Shown here in pieces: positions 6,334-6,443 of a stretch of DNA of 6,443 nt. The notes under the pieces were generated by a model. That model had not been told where the DNA came from and ran no database searches. It saw only the letters and a program-made list of their open reading frames with translations. The DNA comes from Alphaproteobacteria bacterium (GTDB lineage Bacteria > Pseudomonadota > Alphaproteobacteria > Rickettsiales > UBA8987). Position numbers and translations under genes: made by a program. Every line of letters starts with the position of its first letter. The first letter of the stretch is position 1. The stretch is from NCBI GenBank assembly GCA_003531345.1, contig DQGZ01000125.1, positions 1-6,443 on the forward strand. The letters are read 5' to 3'.

Positions 6334-6443
6334 TTAGAGGAGAGCTTCTTCTTTTAAGTTTTTATCTCTTATAAATGGCGAAATGAATTCTTTTGCGGAA
6401 TTAAGGCAGTAAGTATAAAAACTCTCATCGCCTTCGTCATTTC
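6334..6443 (-). CDS. C-terminal end of an unidentified minus-strand gene
   Basis: On the minus strand a frame is open from the window edge to a TAA at 6336-6334, giving 35 residues (NDEGDESFYTYCLNSAKEF, then a segment ending KNLKEEALL). The composition looks protein-like, and the stop is followed by a hairpin plus T-run in the right direction, which supports a real gene converging on the proline dehydrogenase gene. It is too short to assign a family. Confidence 0.45.
   Translation of the reverse strand, partial: NDEGDESFYTYCLNSAKEFISPFIRDKNLKEEALL

Overview
The window looks like part of an AT-rich alphaproteobacterial chromosome. The evidence is an IscR-type Rrf2 regulator with the full Fe-S ligand set and an NAD kinase with the alphaproteobacterial signatures TPAGSSAY and PISPFRPRRW. 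Low GC, weak Shine-Dalgarno sequences and a eukaryote-like proline dehydrogenase would fit a host-associated lineage (Rickettsiales- or Holosporales-like), but that placement is inference.

Layout. (a) 1-399: 3' part of an iscR-like gene, cut by the window edge. (b) 383-437 and 3058-3111: two copies of a ~55-bp imperfect direct repeat. Each copy holds the last codons of the iscR-like gene plus the first codons of the membrane-protein gene at 3088. They bracket a ~2.6-kb insert (438-3057) with its own candidate promoter and one 832-codon gene. That gene encodes two head-to-tail threonine-aldolase-like PLP domains. The first keeps the catalytic Asp and Lys; the second has lost both. A run of eight G lies in the linker between the domains, and a slip of one base either way gives a stop within four codons. 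(c) 3088-3582: small membrane protein of unknown function, apparently the original neighbour of iscR. (d) 3582-3817: ~236-bp nested palindromic, MITE-like element at the stop codon of the membrane-protein gene, flanked by an 8-bp direct repeat. (e) 3842-4709: promoter and nadK. (f) 4763-6205: 480-codon proline dehydrogenase resembling the mitochondrial monofunctional enzyme. (g) 6206-6333: convergent intergenic region with a 17-bp inverted repeat. (h) 6334-6443: C-terminal end of an unidentified minus-strand gene.

How the genes relate. IscR and NadK are housekeeping functions (Fe-S homeostasis, NADP supply). The aldolase-like fusion and the proline dehydrogenase both suggest amino-acid catabolism (Thr to Gly + acetaldehyde; Pro to pyrroline-5-carboxylate), but they are not in one operon and the fusion looks acquired. 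The most notable points are the repeat-bracketed insert, the active/dead domain pair and the G8 tract at their junction.
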